Positions 5,658 through 6,108 of a stretch of 6,108 bases of DNA are shown piece after piece. Position numbers and translations under genes: made by a program. This stretch comes from Chamaesiphon sp. (GTDB taxonomy: Bacteria; Cyanobacteriota; Cyanobacteriia; Cyanobacteriales; Chamaesiphonaceae), in the NCBI GenBank assembly GCA_026786125.1, contig JAJAYU010000008.1:1-6108 (forward strand), written 5' to 3'. Below the pieces are notes generated by a model. That model saw only the letters and a program-made list of their open reading frames with translations, searched no databases and was not told the DNA's origin. Position 1 is the first letter of the stretch; each line of letters opens with the position of its first letter.

Positions 5658-6108
5658 CTATAATCCTTCGGTGGCTAAATTGAGCAAATACTGTCCATAG
5701 GCATTTTTTGACATGGTGTTACCGATCGATATTAACCGTTCAGCATCGATATATCCCATCCGAAAGGCGACTTCTTCGATACAGGCAATCTTTAAACCTT
5801 GACGTTGTTCGATCGTTTCCACAAAGATCGATGCTTGGAGTAGACTGCTATGGGTGCCTGTATCTAGCCATGCAGTACCACGACTGAGTTTATCAACTTT
5901 CAGTTGTCCCAGTTCCAGATATTTTTGGTTGACACAAGTGATTTCCAATTCACCTCGTGCAGATGGCTCAATATTGTGGGCGATATCTACTACCTGATTG
6001 TCATAAAAATATAACCCAGTCACCGCATAGTTAGACTTAGGTTTGGCGGGCTTTTCCTCGATCGAAATTGCCGCACCTTCAGCATTAAACTCTACAACTC
6101 CATACCGC
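5658..6108 (-). CDS. rmlA: Glucose-1-phosphate thymidylyltransferase, C-terminal half (partial)
   Basis: RmlA joins glucose-1-phosphate and dTTP to make dTDP-glucose, the first step of the rhamnose pathway. Only about 149 C-terminal residues are present of an expected 290 or so; the N-terminal half, including the nucleotide-binding signature, lies beyond the right edge. Reading the strand from the edge (frame from 6107) gives [20 protein letters not shown], then [44 protein letters not shown] and IEERQG-like [22 protein letters not shown]. All match the classical RmlA C-terminal region, including the EKP loop and the late LDTGTH motif. A GTG at 6021-6023 could be mistaken for a start, but family sequence continues upstream without a break. 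It is followed directly by rmlC. Confidence 0.96.
   Translation of the reverse strand, partial: RYGVVEFNAEGAAISIEEKPAKPKSNYAVTGLYFYDNQVVDIAHNIEPSARGELEITCVNQKYLELGQLKVDKLSRGTAWLDTGTHSSLLQASIFVETIEQRQGLKIACIEEVAFRMGYIDAERLISIGNTMSKNAYGQYLLNLATEGL

Noticed and set aside
5658..6023. A short complete rmlA-like gene starting at GTG 6021-6023
   Set aside because: The same frame continues to the window edge with conserved RmlA residues (RYGVVEF, EEKP, SNYAVTG), so the GTG codes for an internal valine and the gene is simply cut by the window.

Overview
The window looks like chromosomal DNA from a cyanobacterium of moderate GC content. Three things point this way. The first gene has the cyanobacterial arrangement of tandem soluble repeats, one membrane anchor and a DUF1574/SGNH-like domain, followed by an MBOAT gene. 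Its flanks carry AT-rich heptanucleotide tandem repeats (CTATCAA / TTGATAA) of the kind known from cyanobacterial intergenic DNA. GATC/CGATCG words are strikingly abundant, although I saw no exact GCGATCGC (HIP1) site. I cannot name a genus with confidence.

Layout, left to right. Positions 1-38 hold a heptamer repeat array cut by the window edge. Positions 60-2498 (+) encode an 812-residue protein with three cytoplasmic repeats, one membrane segment and a C-terminal SGNH-type domain. Positions 2499-2645 are an AT-rich intergenic stretch with a second, inverted heptamer array, a TTGACA box, a possible hairpin, and a six-codon minicistron abutting the next start codon. Positions 2646-4172 (+) encode an AlgI-like MBOAT O-acyltransferase. 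Positions 4185-5069 (+) encode RmlD. A 45-bp inverted repeat holding both stop codons separates RmlD from the convergent pair rmlC (5103-5651, -) and rmlA (5658 to the right edge, -, 3' half only).

How the genes fit together. The first two genes look like the two halves of an envelope O-acylation machine, as in AlgI with AlgJ/AlgX, PatA with PatB, or DltB with DltD. In this model the MBOAT protein moves an acyl group across the membrane and the anchored SGNH protein transfers it to a glycan outside. RmlA, RmlC and RmlD are three of the four enzymes making dTDP-L-rhamnose; rmlB is not in the window. The neighbourhood is therefore best read as part of a surface-polysaccharide locus. O-acylation of a rhamnose-containing glycan is a reasonable inference that the sequence does not prove. 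The least ordinary elements are the three-repeat N-terminal half fused to the SGNH domain, the inverted heptamer arrays bracketing that gene, and the minicistron in front of the MBOAT gene.
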